Of a stretch of 40,242 bases of DNA, positions 1 through 10,179 are shown one piece after another (the first letter of the stretch is position 1; every line of letters begins with the position of its first letter). The position numbers and the translations under genes were made by a program. The notes beneath the pieces were generated by a model. That model did not search any database. It was not told the DNA's origin and worked only from the letters and a program-made list of their open reading frames with translations. This stretch comes from Bacilli bacterium (GTDB lineage: Bacteria > Bacillota_I > Bacilli_A > JAJDGJ01): assembly GCA_031289255.1 (NCBI GenBank), contig JAITPW010000073.1:1-40242 (forward strand). Direction: 5' to 3'.

Positions 1-20
1 AGGAAGAAGTTATTAAAAAC

Positions 21-52
21 AAGAATCATTATTAAGGTGATTCTTATTTTTT
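21..52 (+). terminator. Rho-independent terminator of an upstream gene outside the window
   Basis: AAGAATCA..TGATTCTT 8-bp stem followed by a T-rich tract. Confidence 0.7.
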
Positions 53-162
53 ATGGGTTTTTAATTGATTAATATTGACTTTGTAACAATAATTAGTATA
101 ATTATAAATGCAACTAAATTAGTATTGGTATGATAAAAAAGACAAAAAAAATTAAATTATAC

Positions 163-191
163 TTGAATTTTAATAAAGATTTTGTTATAAT
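163..191 (+). promoter_or_regulatory. Sigma-A type promoter for the tRNA cluster
   Basis: TTGAAT -17 bp- TATAAT immediately upstream of the first tRNA. Confidence 0.75.
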
Positions 192-207
192 ATTTCAGTC
201 AGACAAT

Positions 208-284
208 GCGCCCATAGCTCAATTGGATAGAGTGCTTGACTACGGATCAAGAGGTTGTGGGTTCGACTCCTGCTGGGCGCGCCA
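208..284 (+). tRNA. tRNA-Arg(ACG)
   Basis: GCGCCCA/TGGGCGC acceptor stem, anticodon loop CTACGGA, encoded CCA. Confidence 0.95.
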
Positions 285-315
285 TTAGTTTATATTAGTT
301 GTAATAACAATTTAT

Positions 316-392
316 CGGGAAGTAGCACAGCTTGGTAGTGCACCTGGTTTGGGACCAGGGGGTCGCAGGTTCGAATCCTGTCTTCCCGACCA
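316..392 (+). tRNA. tRNA-Pro(TGG)
   Basis: CGGGAAG/CTTCCCG acceptor stem, anticodon TGG, GGTTCGAATCC T-arm, CCA. Confidence 0.95.
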
Positions 393-396
393 TGAT

Positions 397-472
397 GGGG
401 AATTAGCTCAGCTGGGAGAGCACTTGCCTTGCACGCAGGGGGTCAGCGGTTCGAGCCCGCTATTCTCCACCA
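397..472 (+). tRNA. tRNA-Ala(TGC)
   Basis: GGGGAAT/ATTCTCC acceptor stem, anticodon TGC, CCA. Confidence 0.95.
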
Positions 473-499
473 TTTATTAAATTTTTATTCCTAACACTG

Positions 500-576
500 G
501 GCGGAGTAGCTTAGTTGGCTAGAGCGTTCGGTTCATACCCGAAAGGTCGGGGGTTCAAGTCCCTCCTCCGCTACCA
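500..576 (+). tRNA. tRNA-Met(CAT), elongator
   Basis: GGCGGAGTAGCTTAG..., anticodon CAT in CGGTTCATACCCG, CCA. Confidence 0.92.
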
Positions 577-588
577 ATTAATTTACAA

Positions 589-665
589 GGACCCATAGCT
601 CAGTTGGTTAGAGCTACCGGCTCATAACCGGTAGGTCGCAGGTTCGAGTCCTGCTGGGTCCACCA
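589..665 (+). tRNA. tRNA-Ile2(CAT), probable lysidine-modified
   Basis: GGACCCA acceptor and GGCTCATAACC anticodon arm resemble Firmicute Ile2(CAU) rather than either Met tRNA. Confidence 0.85.
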
Positions 666-687
666 ATTTAATATTGTATTATCTTAC

Positions 688-780
688 GGAGATTTACCCA
701 AGTCTGGCTGAAGGGATCGGTCTTGAAAACCGACAGGGGTGTTAAAGCTCGCGGGGGTTCGAATCCCTCAATCTCCGCCA
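688..780 (+). tRNA. tRNA-Ser(TGA)
   Basis: GGAGATT/AATCTCC acceptor stem, long variable arm, anticodon TGA, CCA. Confidence 0.95.
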
Positions 781-813
781 TTATTATTTTTTGAAAAGTG
801 CATATTTATACAT

Positions 814-890
<77 letters not shown>

Positions 891-893
891 AAT

Positions 894-969
<76 letters not shown>

Positions 970-980
970 TTTATAAATAC

Positions 981-1056
981 GGTCCAGTGGTGTAGTGGTT
1001 AACATGCCGCTCTGTCACAGCGGAGATCGCGAGTTCAAATCTCGTCTGGACCGCCA
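981..1056 (+). tRNA. tRNA-Asp(GTC)
   Basis: GGTCCAG/CTGGACC acceptor stem, anticodon GTC, CCA. Confidence 0.95.
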
Positions 1057-1067
1057 TTTAAAAGAAT

Positions 1068-1092
1068 AACTGGTTTTTACCAGTTTTTTTTT
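1068..1092 (+). terminator. Terminator of the tRNA cluster
   Basis: AACTGG TTTTTA CCAGTT plus T-run. Confidence 0.85.
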
Positions 1093-1305
1093 ATTTAAAA
1101 TTTTATTTAATAATTAATATTATTTTGATTAAGAATAATATATAATAGTATTAGTGAGAAAGATATTGTTATATGATAATGATTAGAATATAGATAGGTA
1201 AATTTTGACATAGTTATTAATAATGATGTTTTATAATAATGTTGATTGCTATAAGCAAAAATTATATAATATTTATAAGTTTATTGTTATGGAGAGTGAA
1301 ATTCT

Positions 1306-1971
1306 ATGAAAAGAATATTATTTGTTGATGATGATTTAAAGTATGTGAATATAATAAAAGAATGTTTAATTGCAAATGGTTATATTGTTGATGTTGCTAG
1401 TAATAGTGTTGAAGCATTAAAGTATGCGAAGAAACGAATTTATGATTTATACCTATTAGATTTATATTTAGATCAATTTTCTGGGTTACAATTAGCTGAA
1501 TTTTTAAGAATGAATCATTCTTGGGCTAATATTGTTTTTCTGACTAATTCTGATGATGATAATGATGAGATTCGTTGTTTACGTAATGGATCAGCGGATT
1601 ATTTAAAAAAGAATATGTCAATCAATGTGATGTTAGAGCGAATCGGGCGTTCCTTATCTACTGTTAAAAGAGAGGAAAATATGATTCGCAGTGCTGAGAT
1701 TGAAGTTGACTTAAAATCATATATGGTTTATAAATTTGGAGAGCTTATCCCTTTAACAGTCAGTGAAGTTAAAATTCTGGCGATATTAATGAGTAATAAT
1801 AAGACAGCTATTTCACGTCAGGAATTAATTGAAGCTTTATATGGGTTGCCGCTTAATGAAATAAATGCCGAATTAAGGATTATTGATGCTCATGTCAAAA
1901 ATATTAAAAGAAAACTAAATATTACTTCTATTGTTAGTATTAGAGGCGTAGGATATCGTTTTAATGAATAA
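1306..1971 (+). CDS. OmpR/PhoB-family response regulator
   Basis: Receiver start LFVDDD, LLDLYL; C-terminal winged helix ...VSIRGVGYRF. Confidence 0.9.
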   Translation: MKRILFVDDDLKYVNIIKECLIANGYIVDVASNSVEALKYAKKRIYDLYLLDLYLDQFSGLQLAEFLRMNHSWANIVFLTNSDDDNDEIRCLRNGSADYLKKNMSINVMLERIGRSLSTVKREENMIRSAEIEVDLKSYMVYKFGELIPLTVSEVKILAILMSNNKTAISRQELIEALYGLPLNEINAELRIIDAHVKNIKRKLNITSIVSIRGVGYRFNE

Positions 1972-3316
1972 TAAAATTATTTATAAATGGCGTTATATCA
2001 TTGGGATTCTCTTAGCAATCTATATTATTGGTTTGGTAGTGATTATTGCCTTTAATAATAATATTATTCATGATTATCAAGTAGTTAGTCATCAGAATAA
2101 TGAGTTAGTTATCAAACAAATTAATGAGGCTTTAAAAGATAATAATCTAAAAAAAATGGATCAAATTGAAAGAACTTATCCAGTTGAATTTGTGATCAGG
2201 GATGAAAAAAATACGCTATATTATGCAACTTTTAAGGACGTCACCAATTTAAATGATGAAATTAGTTTAAAAGATAATTATTATGCTTTAAAAAAAACAT
2301 ATTCTTATCATGTTAATAATCATCAATATCATGTTCTTTTTGTTCAATATTATAGTTCACCAGGGAATATTTTTAGTTTAAATAAAATACTTGTTTATAT
2401 TTCTGGGATTATTGTTTTTGCGATTTTTGCGGGATCATTAATTATTGTCTACCGTTTTTATTTTATTCCTTTAGAATTAATTAAAAATAATGTCGCTAAG
2501 ATTTCTAAGTTTAATCTTGATTTAGTTCGTGATGTTGATCATCGTTATGGTTCGCAATTAAATGATTTATTATTAGATTTTGCGGACAACTTAGAAAAAG
2601 CCGTTAATCGTAATGTTATTAATTACAACCATCTTGAAAAAGAGTTATATAAAAAAAATGAATTATTACAATCTAAAAGTACCCAAGTATCTTCTTTAAC
2701 TCATGATTTGAAAGGTCCTATTAATATCATATCATTGCAGGCTAATCAATTATTAAATAATAATTTAAATAATGTTACAGAGACGCTGGAGGATATTAGA
2801 ACTTCTACTCAAGAATTAATCCTGCAAATAAATGATATTTCTAAGTTTATTTATCAAGATAAGTTCTATGTTGATAATAGTAATTTAGATGTTCTTGATT
2901 GTTTGTGTAAGATCTTAAAGAATTATAATTATACTTTAATTTCTAAAAATGTTGATTTAGAGATAATTAGTGATGAACAGGTTATGTTTTATACTAATGT
3001 TGTTAATTTTAAGATTATTATTAATAATGCGGTTAGTAATTTAGTGAACTATAGTTTAGAAAATTCATCAGCTTATATTAATATTTATTGTGAAGCTAAT
3101 AAACTACATATGATTTTTTATAATGAAGCTGAATTGTTAAGTGATTTTCAAATTAAGAATATTTTTCAATTATTCTATCGGGCTAGTAATGATAATAATG
3201 GTTCAGGAGTAGGTTTATATTCTTTAAAAGTAATTGTTGAAGAATTAAATGGTTCGGTTAGTTTTGTTAGGAAAACTAATGGGGTTGAATTACGAATTAT
3301 TATTCCATTAAGTTAA
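1964..3316 (+). CDS. Sensor histidine kinase
   Basis: Two TM segments, HisKA-like LTHDLKGPIN, G-box GSGVGLYSLK; overlaps the response regulator gene. Confidence 0.88.
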   Translation: MNNKIIYKWRYIIGILLAIYIIGLVVIIAFNNNIIHDYQVVSHQNNELVIKQINEALKDNNLKKMDQIERTYPVEFVIRDEKNTLYYATFKDVTNLNDEISLKDNYYALKKTYSYHVNNHQYHVLFVQYYSSPGNIFSLNKILVYISGIIVFAIFAGSLIIVYRFYFIPLELIKNNVAKISKFNLDLVRDVDHRYGSQLNDLLLDFADNLEKAVNRNVINYNHLEKELYKKNELLQSKSTQVSSLTHDLKGPINIISLQANQLLNNNLNNVTETLEDIRTSTQELILQINDISKFIYQDKFYVDNSNLDVLDCLCKILKNYNYTLISKNVDLEIISDEQVMFYTNVVNFKIIINNAVSNLVNYSLENSSAYINIYCEANKLHMIFYNEAELLSDFQIKNIFQLFYRASNDNNGSGVGLYSLKVIVEELNGSVSFVRKTNGVELRIIIPLS

Positions 3317-3555
3317 ACAATGAGATTTTCTACTTATAGATGGAACATTACACTTAATAAAGGCCTTTGAATGTCATATGCTTAACATTGAATTATGCTA
3401 ATAGTTATGATAATATTTTAAGGTGGTTAGTAGTTTTAACCTATTTACATAAATTAATTAGTTTGTAATGGTTAAAAATATATATCACTTACGTTGTTTT
3501 ATGATGTTGATTATGATATTATTTCGATATTAACTGATAAAGGAGATAATTAAAT

Positions 3556-4884
3556 ATGGAATTAGATACGACTTCGCTCTTTGAGCTCTTGATATTATTA
3601 GTATTAATTATTATTAATGCTTTTTTCTCAGCGGCTGAAATGGCTATCGTTTCAAGTAATAAAACCAGAATACATACTTTAGCCGAGCAAGGTGATAAGA
3701 AAGCTTTGCTTTTAGAAAAGACGATTGAAGATCCAAACCGCTTTTTATCGACCATCCAAGTTGGAATTACTTTAGCTGGTTTTTTATCTTCAGCTTTTGC
3801 AGCTAGTAATATGTCAGCACCTTTAGCAAGCCTTTTAAATAAACTATCTTTTATTAATGAAGCGAGTGCGGCTGGGATTGCGATTGTGGTTATTACTTTT
3901 GTCTTAGCTTATTTTACATTAGTTTTTGGTGAACTCATTCCAAAACGGGTGGCTTTACAAAATGCGGAAAAGATTGCTTTATCATCTATTAAAACAATTA
4001 ATACTTTTTCTAAATTATCAACTTTATTTGTGAAGTTTTTATCTTTATCAACTAATTTCTTTATGCGTTTATTTAAAATTGATACTAAAAAAGTCGAAGA
4101 AAAAGTTACGGAAGAAGAAATTAATCAATTGTTAGAAATCGGAACGAAGCATGGTTTAATCAACGAAAGTGGCAAAGAAATGATTGAGTCTGTTTTTCTA
4201 TTTGATGATAAACTTGCTAAAGATGTTATGACCCCACGTACTAATGTTTTCTTTATTGATATTGATAAACCGTTTAGTGAATATTATGATGAATATTTTG
4301 AAAACATGTATTCAAGGGTTCCGGTTTATCAGGATGATATTGATAATGTTGTAGGTATTCTTTACATGAAAGACTTATTAATCAAAGCTTATGAAGTTGG
4401 ATTTGATAAAATTGATCTTAATGAGATTATTCAAGAAGCTTATTTTACAAGTGAACGTCGTAATATCGATAAACTTTTTAGTGAATTACAAGATAATAAA
4501 AAACATATTGCTATCTTAATTGATGAATATGGTGGAGTAGCTGGTATTGTTACTATTGAAGATTTGATTGAAGAAATTGTTGGTGAAATTGAAGATGAGT
4601 ATGATGATGATGATGATATTATTAAGGAAAATGAATATACTTATTTAATTAAAGGATATGTAACGGTTGCTGATTTGAATGAAGAATTAGATTTAGATAT
4701 AGATATTAATAGTGAAGAGTATGATACAGTAGCCGGTTTAATGATTTATCATTTAGGTGATTTACCAGAGAATGTCGATAATACGACAGTGGTAATTGAT
4801 AATATGGTCTTTAAGGTTGAATCAATTGAAGAAAATGCCATTGCCTTAGTTAAACTAATATTCAAAAAAGAAGAAAACAAATAA
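3556..4884 (+). CDS. HlyC/CorC (CNNM, DUF21-CBS) family transporter/hemolysin-like protein
   Basis: N-terminal DUF21 TM region, MTPR CBS motif, IDEYGGVAGIVTIEDLIEEIVGEI. Confidence 0.92.
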   Translation: MELDTTSLFELLILLVLIIINAFFSAAEMAIVSSNKTRIHTLAEQGDKKALLLEKTIEDPNRFLSTIQVGITLAGFLSSAFAASNMSAPLASLLNKLSFINEASAAGIAIVVITFVLAYFTLVFGELIPKRVALQNAEKIALSSIKTINTFSKLSTLFVKFLSLSTNFFMRLFKIDTKKVEEKVTEEEINQLLEIGTKHGLINESGKEMIESVFLFDDKLAKDVMTPRTNVFFIDIDKPFSEYYDEYFENMYSRVPVYQDDIDNVVGILYMKDLLIKAYEVGFDKIDLNEIIQEAYFTSERRNIDKLFSELQDNKKHIAILIDEYGGVAGIVTIEDLIEEIVGEIEDEYDDDDDIIKENEYTYLIKGYVTVADLNEELDLDIDINSEEYDTVAGLMIYHLGDLPENVDNTTVVIDNMVFKVESIEENAIALVKLIFKKEENK

Positions 4885-4903
4885 AAGGCTCTCAAGCCTT
4901 TTT
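4884..4903 (+). terminator. Hairpin terminator between the CBS-transporter gene and citXG
   Basis: AAAGGCT CTCA AGCCTTT followed by T-rich sequence. Confidence 0.6.
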
Positions 4904-4919
4904 CTAGGAGGAATGAGAA

Positions 4920-6167
4920 ATGAATGAAGCAGAACTTATCTTAGAAGCTAAGGAAGATCGTTTTCTTCTTCAAAAAGCTTTAGTTAAGCAATACCATCAA
5001 TCCTTAGTAAGTATCAAAGCTAATTATCCAGGTTCTCATAAGAATAATCTTTTAAGTACTTATTTAGTTATCAAGAGCTTTATTGAATTAAGATCATTAA
5101 TTGATATTTGCTTTTATCAAATAATTAGTAGTTATGAAGGGATTGTTGTCTTAATAATAAGTAAAAGTGATAGTCATCTTTTAAAAAAGATGATGATTGA
5201 TTATGAAGAAAAAGAAGAAGTTAATCGTTTACTTGATATTGATGTCTATAGTAATGAATATGAAGTAATTAGTCGTCGCTTATTAAATATTAAGAGTCGG
5301 TCTTGCTTTATTTGTGATGAAGATGCTAAACAATGTAATCGATCCCAAAAACATTCATATGAAGAACTACAAAGCTATTTTAATGATTTAGTGATTAAAG
5401 ATATTTTTAGTAATAAACAGTTATTATATTATAAATTAAGTATTTATGGTTTAAGTAATGAACTTAATAAACCAATTAATTATGGTTGTGTGGGATTTAA
5501 TCATAATGGAGCTCATCAGGATATGGATTATTATACTTTTATTGATAGTATGACTAGTATTAGTAATGATTTTAAATATTTTTCTAATATTGAATTAAGT
5601 TTTGATCACCTAAGAGCATTTGGGATTGTTATGGAAGAACATATGTTTAAAGCGACTAAGAATATTAATACTCATCAAGGAGCAATTTTTTCATTACTCT
5701 TTTTATTTGCAGGAATAGCTTTAAGTAATGAGTTTAATGATATAACAAGTAATATTAAAAAATTGGCTATACCACTCAAAGCTGATTTTACAAGTAATGA
5801 TATTCCTGAGCATTTATCTTTTTATCTTAAAAATAATATTATGGGAGCTAGAGGTCTGGCTTTAAGTGGGTATCAGGTCATTTTTGAAGAAATCTTACCT
5901 TATTATGATAAAGTTAATGAGTTGGATGAGCTTATGAATAAGATTGTTAGTATTATTGAGGATACTAATATTATTAAAAGAAGTAATTTAGATACTTATC
6001 AAAAAATCAAGAGTATGGCTTTTAAGGCCAATACTAAAAAAGATATTAGAGCGATAGATGAATATTGTTTAAGTAATAATATCAGTTGTGGTGGTAGTGC
6101 TGATATCTATGCTTTAAGTTTGATTCTAATATTATTAAAAAAATATCAAAAACAAGGAGAATATTAA
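4920..6167 (+). CDS. citXG: CitX-CitG fusion (apo-citrate lyase phosphoribosyl-dephospho-CoA transferase / triphosphoribosyl-dephospho-CoA synthase)
   Basis: CitX-like DVYSNEYEVISRRLL..RSCFICDEDAKQCNRSQKHS; CitG-like HQDMDYYTFIDS, THQGAIFSLLFL, DTNIIKRS, CGGSADIYAL. Confidence 0.82.
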   Translation: MNEAELILEAKEDRFLLQKALVKQYHQSLVSIKANYPGSHKNNLLSTYLVIKSFIELRSLIDICFYQIISSYEGIVVLIISKSDSHLLKKMMIDYEEKEEVNRLLDIDVYSNEYEVISRRLLNIKSRSCFICDEDAKQCNRSQKHSYEELQSYFNDLVIKDIFSNKQLLYYKLSIYGLSNELNKPINYGCVGFNHNGAHQDMDYYTFIDSMTSISNDFKYFSNIELSFDHLRAFGIVMEEHMFKATKNINTHQGAIFSLLFLFAGIALSNEFNDITSNIKKLAIPLKADFTSNDIPEHLSFYLKNNIMGARGLALSGYQVIFEEILPYYDKVNELDELMNKIVSIIEDTNIIKRSNLDTYQKIKSMAFKANTKKDIRAIDEYCLSNNISCGGSADIYALSLILILLKKYQKQGEY

Positions 6168-6168
6168 T

Positions 6169-6648
6169 ATGAATAATACTTTAACAAAAACAATGGTAAA
6201 ACTAGCGGTGGTGGCGACTTTATATGTCATTTTCTCAATGATTATCCCACCTTTAAGTTATGGGGAAATCCAATTTAGATTTGGTGAAATATTAATGCTT
6301 TTGCCTTTTATTAATAAGAAATATTCGATTAGCTTAGTAATTGGTTGTCTAATTGTCAACCTGTTTAGTCCTTTAGGGATAGTGGATATTATTTTTGGAA
6401 CAAGTGCAACTTTATTGGCTTGTCTGGCCATTATTAACTTAAAAAATATTTGGTTAGTAAGTATTGTAGCAACGCTTATTAATGCGATTATTGTTGGTAT
6501 TGAATTAAATATTGTCTTTAGTTTACCATTATTCTTAAGTATGTTTAGTGTTGGTTTTGGTGAATTGGTCGTCGTCTTAATTGGTTGTTTAATCTTTAAT
6601 CACTTAATAAAAACGAATCATCGTTTAATTGAATTACTTAATGACTAG
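6169..6648 (+). CDS. queT: QueT-family transporter (queuosine precursor ECF S-component type)
   Basis: LAVVATLYVIFSMIIPPLSYGEIQFRFGEILMLLPF signature. Confidence 0.85.
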   Translation: MNNTLTKTMVKLAVVATLYVIFSMIIPPLSYGEIQFRFGEILMLLPFINKKYSISLVIGCLIVNLFSPLGIVDIIFGTSATLLACLAIINLKNIWLVSIVATLINAIIVGIELNIVFSLPLFLSMFSVGFGELVVVLIGCLIFNHLIKTNHRLIELLND

Positions 6649-6751
6649 AGTTAATATTATTTAATATTTGTTTATAAATATGATAAAATATTTTTATTAA
6701 ACAAAATAATAATTATTTAATTAATACTGAATAAAGGGGAGTTATTAATTT

Positions 6752-7855
6752 ATGGAAGAAAGAAAAGTGACTTGGTTAGAATTGTTTTTTGATTTAGTCT
6801 TTGTTGTAGCGATTGCTAGTACTAATCATTTACTTCTTAGTATTGAACAAACTAATTCTTTAGTAACACTCTTTAAATATTTTTTAATGGTTATTCCTTT
6901 ATGGTGGGCATGGACTGGTCAAACCATGTTCTATAATCGTTTTCATAAGTATCTTAAATATCCCATTATTTTTATGGGGATACAGATTCTAGCTATTATT
7001 ATGATGTGTGCTAGTTTTAATATGAATTTTGAAGAAACTTATTACACTTTTATGATTGGCTATGGCTTATCACGCTTTATCACTATTATTGAATATCGTT
7101 TTGTTTATCATCGTAGTACTAATAATAAAGTATTACAGGTTAGTAATACTTTAAGTTACTGTTTATTACTAGGTTTATTAGTGACCTTAAGTTCCCTTAT
7201 ATTTAACAATGAACTTCGTTATATCATCATGTATATGGGAATTTTCTTAGATTTATTATTGCCCTTACTATTTCATCAGCGCATGAAACTAGTTATTGTT
7301 CACATTGCTCATTTAGCAGAAAGATTAGGATTACTAGTGATGATAACCTTTGGGGAAGCAGTTGTTTCAATTGTTAGTTCTTTAGAATTACATGGTTTTA
7401 ATCATCAACAACTCATCATAACCGTTTTATCTTTACTTAGTTTATTATTATTATTTTTAAGTTATTATGATGATTATGATGAAATTATTAATAAAAAACA
7501 TGTTGGTAGTGGACAATTACTATTGTATGGTCATCTTTTTATTATTATGGCTATTATGATAATGGCTTGTTTAATTAATATTGGGACTAAATTTAATAAT
7601 AATCTTCTTTTTTATTTAATTGGGTTAAGTAGTTTGATCACCTTTGTTTTATTTAAAAATATTATTTTTGATTACTATGATTATCAAAAAAAGAAGATTA
7701 ATATTATTCGGATATTAAGTCTTATTATTATAATTATCTTATGTGGTAGTATTGGTTTATTAATCAGTTCTTATTATTATAGCTATTGGCTTATTATGGT
7801 TTGTTTAGTATCATTTATTGATAATAGACTTCTTAAAAAAAGTCGCCAATCCTAA
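6752..7855 (+). CDS. Low temperature requirement protein A (LtrA) family membrane protein
   Basis: VTWLELFFDLVFVVAIAS N-terminus; multi-TM. Confidence 0.85.
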   Translation: MEERKVTWLELFFDLVFVVAIASTNHLLLSIEQTNSLVTLFKYFLMVIPLWWAWTGQTMFYNRFHKYLKYPIIFMGIQILAIIMMCASFNMNFEETYYTFMIGYGLSRFITIIEYRFVYHRSTNNKVLQVSNTLSYCLLLGLLVTLSSLIFNNELRYIIMYMGIFLDLLLPLLFHQRMKLVIVHIAHLAERLGLLVMITFGEAVVSIVSSLELHGFNHQQLIITVLSLLSLLLLFLSYYDDYDEIINKKHVGSGQLLLYGHLFIIMAIMIMACLINIGTKFNNNLLFYLIGLSSLITFVLFKNIIFDYYDYQKKKINIIRILSLIIIIILCGSIGLLISSYYYSYWLIMVCLVSFIDNRLLKKSRQS

Positions 7856-7860
7856 TCAAA

Positions 7861-7888
7861 AAAAAACGACTATTGTTGGTCGTTTTTT
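7861..7888. terminator. Bidirectional terminator between convergent ltrA-like and hslO genes
   Basis: AAAAAACGAC..GTCGTTTTTT hairpin. Confidence 0.8.
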
Positions 7889-8757
7889 TGATGGTTTACT
7901 TTTGTTTTAATTAATTGAGTTAAGTCTTTCTCATTAAAATGATATTTAGTACTACACCATGGACAAATTACTTCCATACCATGGTCTTCTTCTTTAATCT
8001 CTAATAAATCTTCAATACTTAAAGTCATTATTTTCGCATACATGTCATCTTTGGTACAAGGGCAATTAAATTTTATTGCAACTTCATCTAAAGGGATAAA
8101 ATCATCAAAAATGCTCTTAATAAGATGACTAATCTGGGGATCATTTTGAAGGGTTTTTGATAAATTATTAATCTTTGGTAAACAGTTTTCTAAATAGTTA
8201 ATAGTTTTTTCACTGGCATTAGGTAATAATTGCAAGATTAAAGCCCCACTACTAATAATAGAACCATCTTTATCAACTAAGACGCCAGCACTTACCACAC
8301 TAGGGATCTGTTCACTAGATGCGAAATAATAGGCATAATCTTCACTTATTTCACCACTTATTAAATTAGTCATTCCATAGTAATCTTGTTTTAAATCATA
8401 ATTTATCATGACTGATAATGTTCCTTCACTACCAACAACTTCTTTGATACCTAATTTATGATGCTCATTAATTTTGATAGCAACTTGTGGATTATCAACA
8501 TAACCTCTAATAGTATGATTGGCCTGATAATGAGCATGAATTGCTCCTAAAGGGCCATTGCCATTAATAGTACTAATGATTTGTTTTTGTTCATTACTCA
8601 TCATCCCCATTAAAGCAACAATGCTTAGGACTCTTCCTAAAGCTGCACTAGCACAGGGGGTACTCTGATGTTTCTTTTGTGCTTTTCTAATAATAGCCGT
8701 GCTATTAATACCATAAACTCTTATTTCATTATTTAATGCTAAACCTCTAATTGCCAT
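7870..8757 (-). CDS. hslO: Hsp33 redox-regulated chaperone
   Basis: NGNGPLGAIHA; C-terminal CPC..CPWC zinc/redox motif. Confidence 0.93.
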   Translation of the reverse strand: MAIRGLALNNEIRVYGINSTAIIRKAQKKHQSTPCASAALGRVLSIVALMGMMSNEQKQIISTINGNGPLGAIHAHYQANHTIRGYVDNPQVAIKINEHHKLGIKEVVGSEGTLSVMINYDLKQDYYGMTNLISGEISEDYAYYFASSEQIPSVVSAGVLVDKDGSIISSGALILQLLPNASEKTINYLENCLPKINNLSKTLQNDPQISHLIKSIFDDFIPLDEVAIKFNCPCTKDDMYAKIMTLSIEDLLEIKEEDHGMEVICPWCSTKYHFNEKDLTQLIKTKVNHQKNDQQ

Positions 8758-8973
8758 ATATCTTCCTACCTTTATTATATTTTACCATATAATAATCATG
8801 AAATTGTGAATAATATTGATTATTACTGATTGGTTATGAAAAAAGATTATATCTTATTAAATAAACTAAAATAATGTCGATTAATTAAGTTTTTTTATCA
8901 TTGTTTATGTATTTGCATTTACTATCAAAATGATATATTGTATAATTTTTCAAAAGAGGTAGAGGTGAAGCTA

Positions 8974-10179
8974 ATGAAAATTGCGATTTTAGGATTGGGA
9001 ACAATTGGAACTGGTGTCTATAATCAAATAATTAATAATAAAGAAAAAATTGAATTAGAGATTAACGATGTCATTGACATTAAGTATGGGTTAGTTACTA
9101 ATGTGACAGGTATGCTCCAAAAACGGTTTACTGAAACAACTTTAACAACTGATATCGTTGAAATATTAGATGATAAGGAAATAGATTGTATTATTGATGC
9201 CTTCAGTAATGTTAAGTTCTCTTATCCAGCTATTAAGAAAGCCATTAAAAATAAGATTCATATTGTCAGTGCTAATAAGAACTTAATTGCTTTATATGGT
9301 GTTGAATTAATGCGTTATGCCAAAGAAAATAATGTTGATTTTTATTTTGAGGCTAGTGTAGCTGGTGGCGTTCCAATCATTCGTAGTATTACGAAAGGAC
9401 TAGCTAGCGATTATATTTATGATATTAAGGGCATCTTAAATGGGACAACTAATTATATTCTTTCCAAGATGTCATATGATGGTATTGACTTTAAATCAGC
9501 CTGTAAGAATGCTAAGGATTTGGGATATACTGAATTACATATTGCCGATGATGTTAATGGTATTGATACAGCGCGAAAAATTGCGATTTTATCAATGTTA
9601 TGTTATCGGGTTGATGTTAAATTAACTGATGTTAATTATAAAGGAATTGAAGACGTATCTTTAAAAGATATTGAAATAGCTCATAATCTTGGTTATGAAA
9701 TAAAATTAATTGGTCATTCTCATTATGAAAATAATCAACTATTAATAAATGTTCATCCCTGCTTTGTCGCTACTAATCATCCTTTAGATACTGTTAGTTA
9801 TGAGATGAATTCCGTTTATGTTAGTGGTCGCTCAATTGGTGAAATAATGCTTTATGGTTCAGGAACAGGTGGGAATGCTAATGCTACGGCGATTGTTGCT
9901 GATTTATTAGAGGTCGCTAGTAATATGAAATATCAATGTAATAGTCGCGATATTATCATCCCTAGTAATCAAAAGGAAATTACTTATGGTAATAATATTG
10001 AAAGATATATATTTATTGGTGATGAAAGAATGATTCAACAAGTCCTTAATACGATTCCGGTAATTAAATATACTAAAGACTATGTTATTGGTGAATTGAG
10101 TTCTCAACAAGCTTATGAGTTAGTCTTAGAAAATAAATGGAAGATTTATCCAATTATTGAAGCGAGCAATAATGATTAA
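8974..10179 (+). CDS. hom: Homoserine dehydrogenase
   Basis: ILGLGTIGTGVY NAD motif, EASVAGGVPIIRS, GILNGTTNYILSKM; start moved from the ORF-track 8938 to the ATG after a GAGGTGAAG RBS. Confidence 0.88.
   Translation: MKIAILGLGTIGTGVYNQIINNKEKIELEINDVIDIKYGLVTNVTGMLQKRFTETTLTTDIVEILDDKEIDCIIDAFSNVKFSYPAIKKAIKNKIHIVSANKNLIALYGVELMRYAKENNVDFYFEASVAGGVPIIRSITKGLASDYIYDIKGILNGTTNYILSKMSYDGIDFKSACKNAKDLGYTELHIADDVNGIDTARKIAILSMLCYRVDVKLTDVNYKGIEDVSLKDIEIAHNLGYEIKLIGHSHYENNQLLINVHPCFVATNHPLDTVSYEMNSVYVSGRSIGEIMLYGSGTGGNANATAIVADLLEVASNMKYQCNSRDIIIPSNQKEITYGNNIERYIFIGDERMIQQVLNTIPVIKYTKDYVIGELSSQQAYELVLENKWKIYPIIEASNND

Noticed and set aside
3519-3755. 78-aa minus-strand ORF
   Set aside because: Antisense to the well-supported HlyC/CorC gene; no domain, no RBS; shadow ORF.
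4599-4620. GAT triplet repeat
   Set aside because: Encodes a DDDDD acidic stretch in the CBS transporter C-terminal region; ordinary low-complexity coding sequence.
9440-9625. 61-aa plus-strand ORF inside hom
   Set aside because: Out-of-frame within homoserine dehydrogenase; composition typical of a shadow ORF.
9907-10110. 67-aa minus-strand ORF
   Set aside because: Antisense to hom; no supporting motif.
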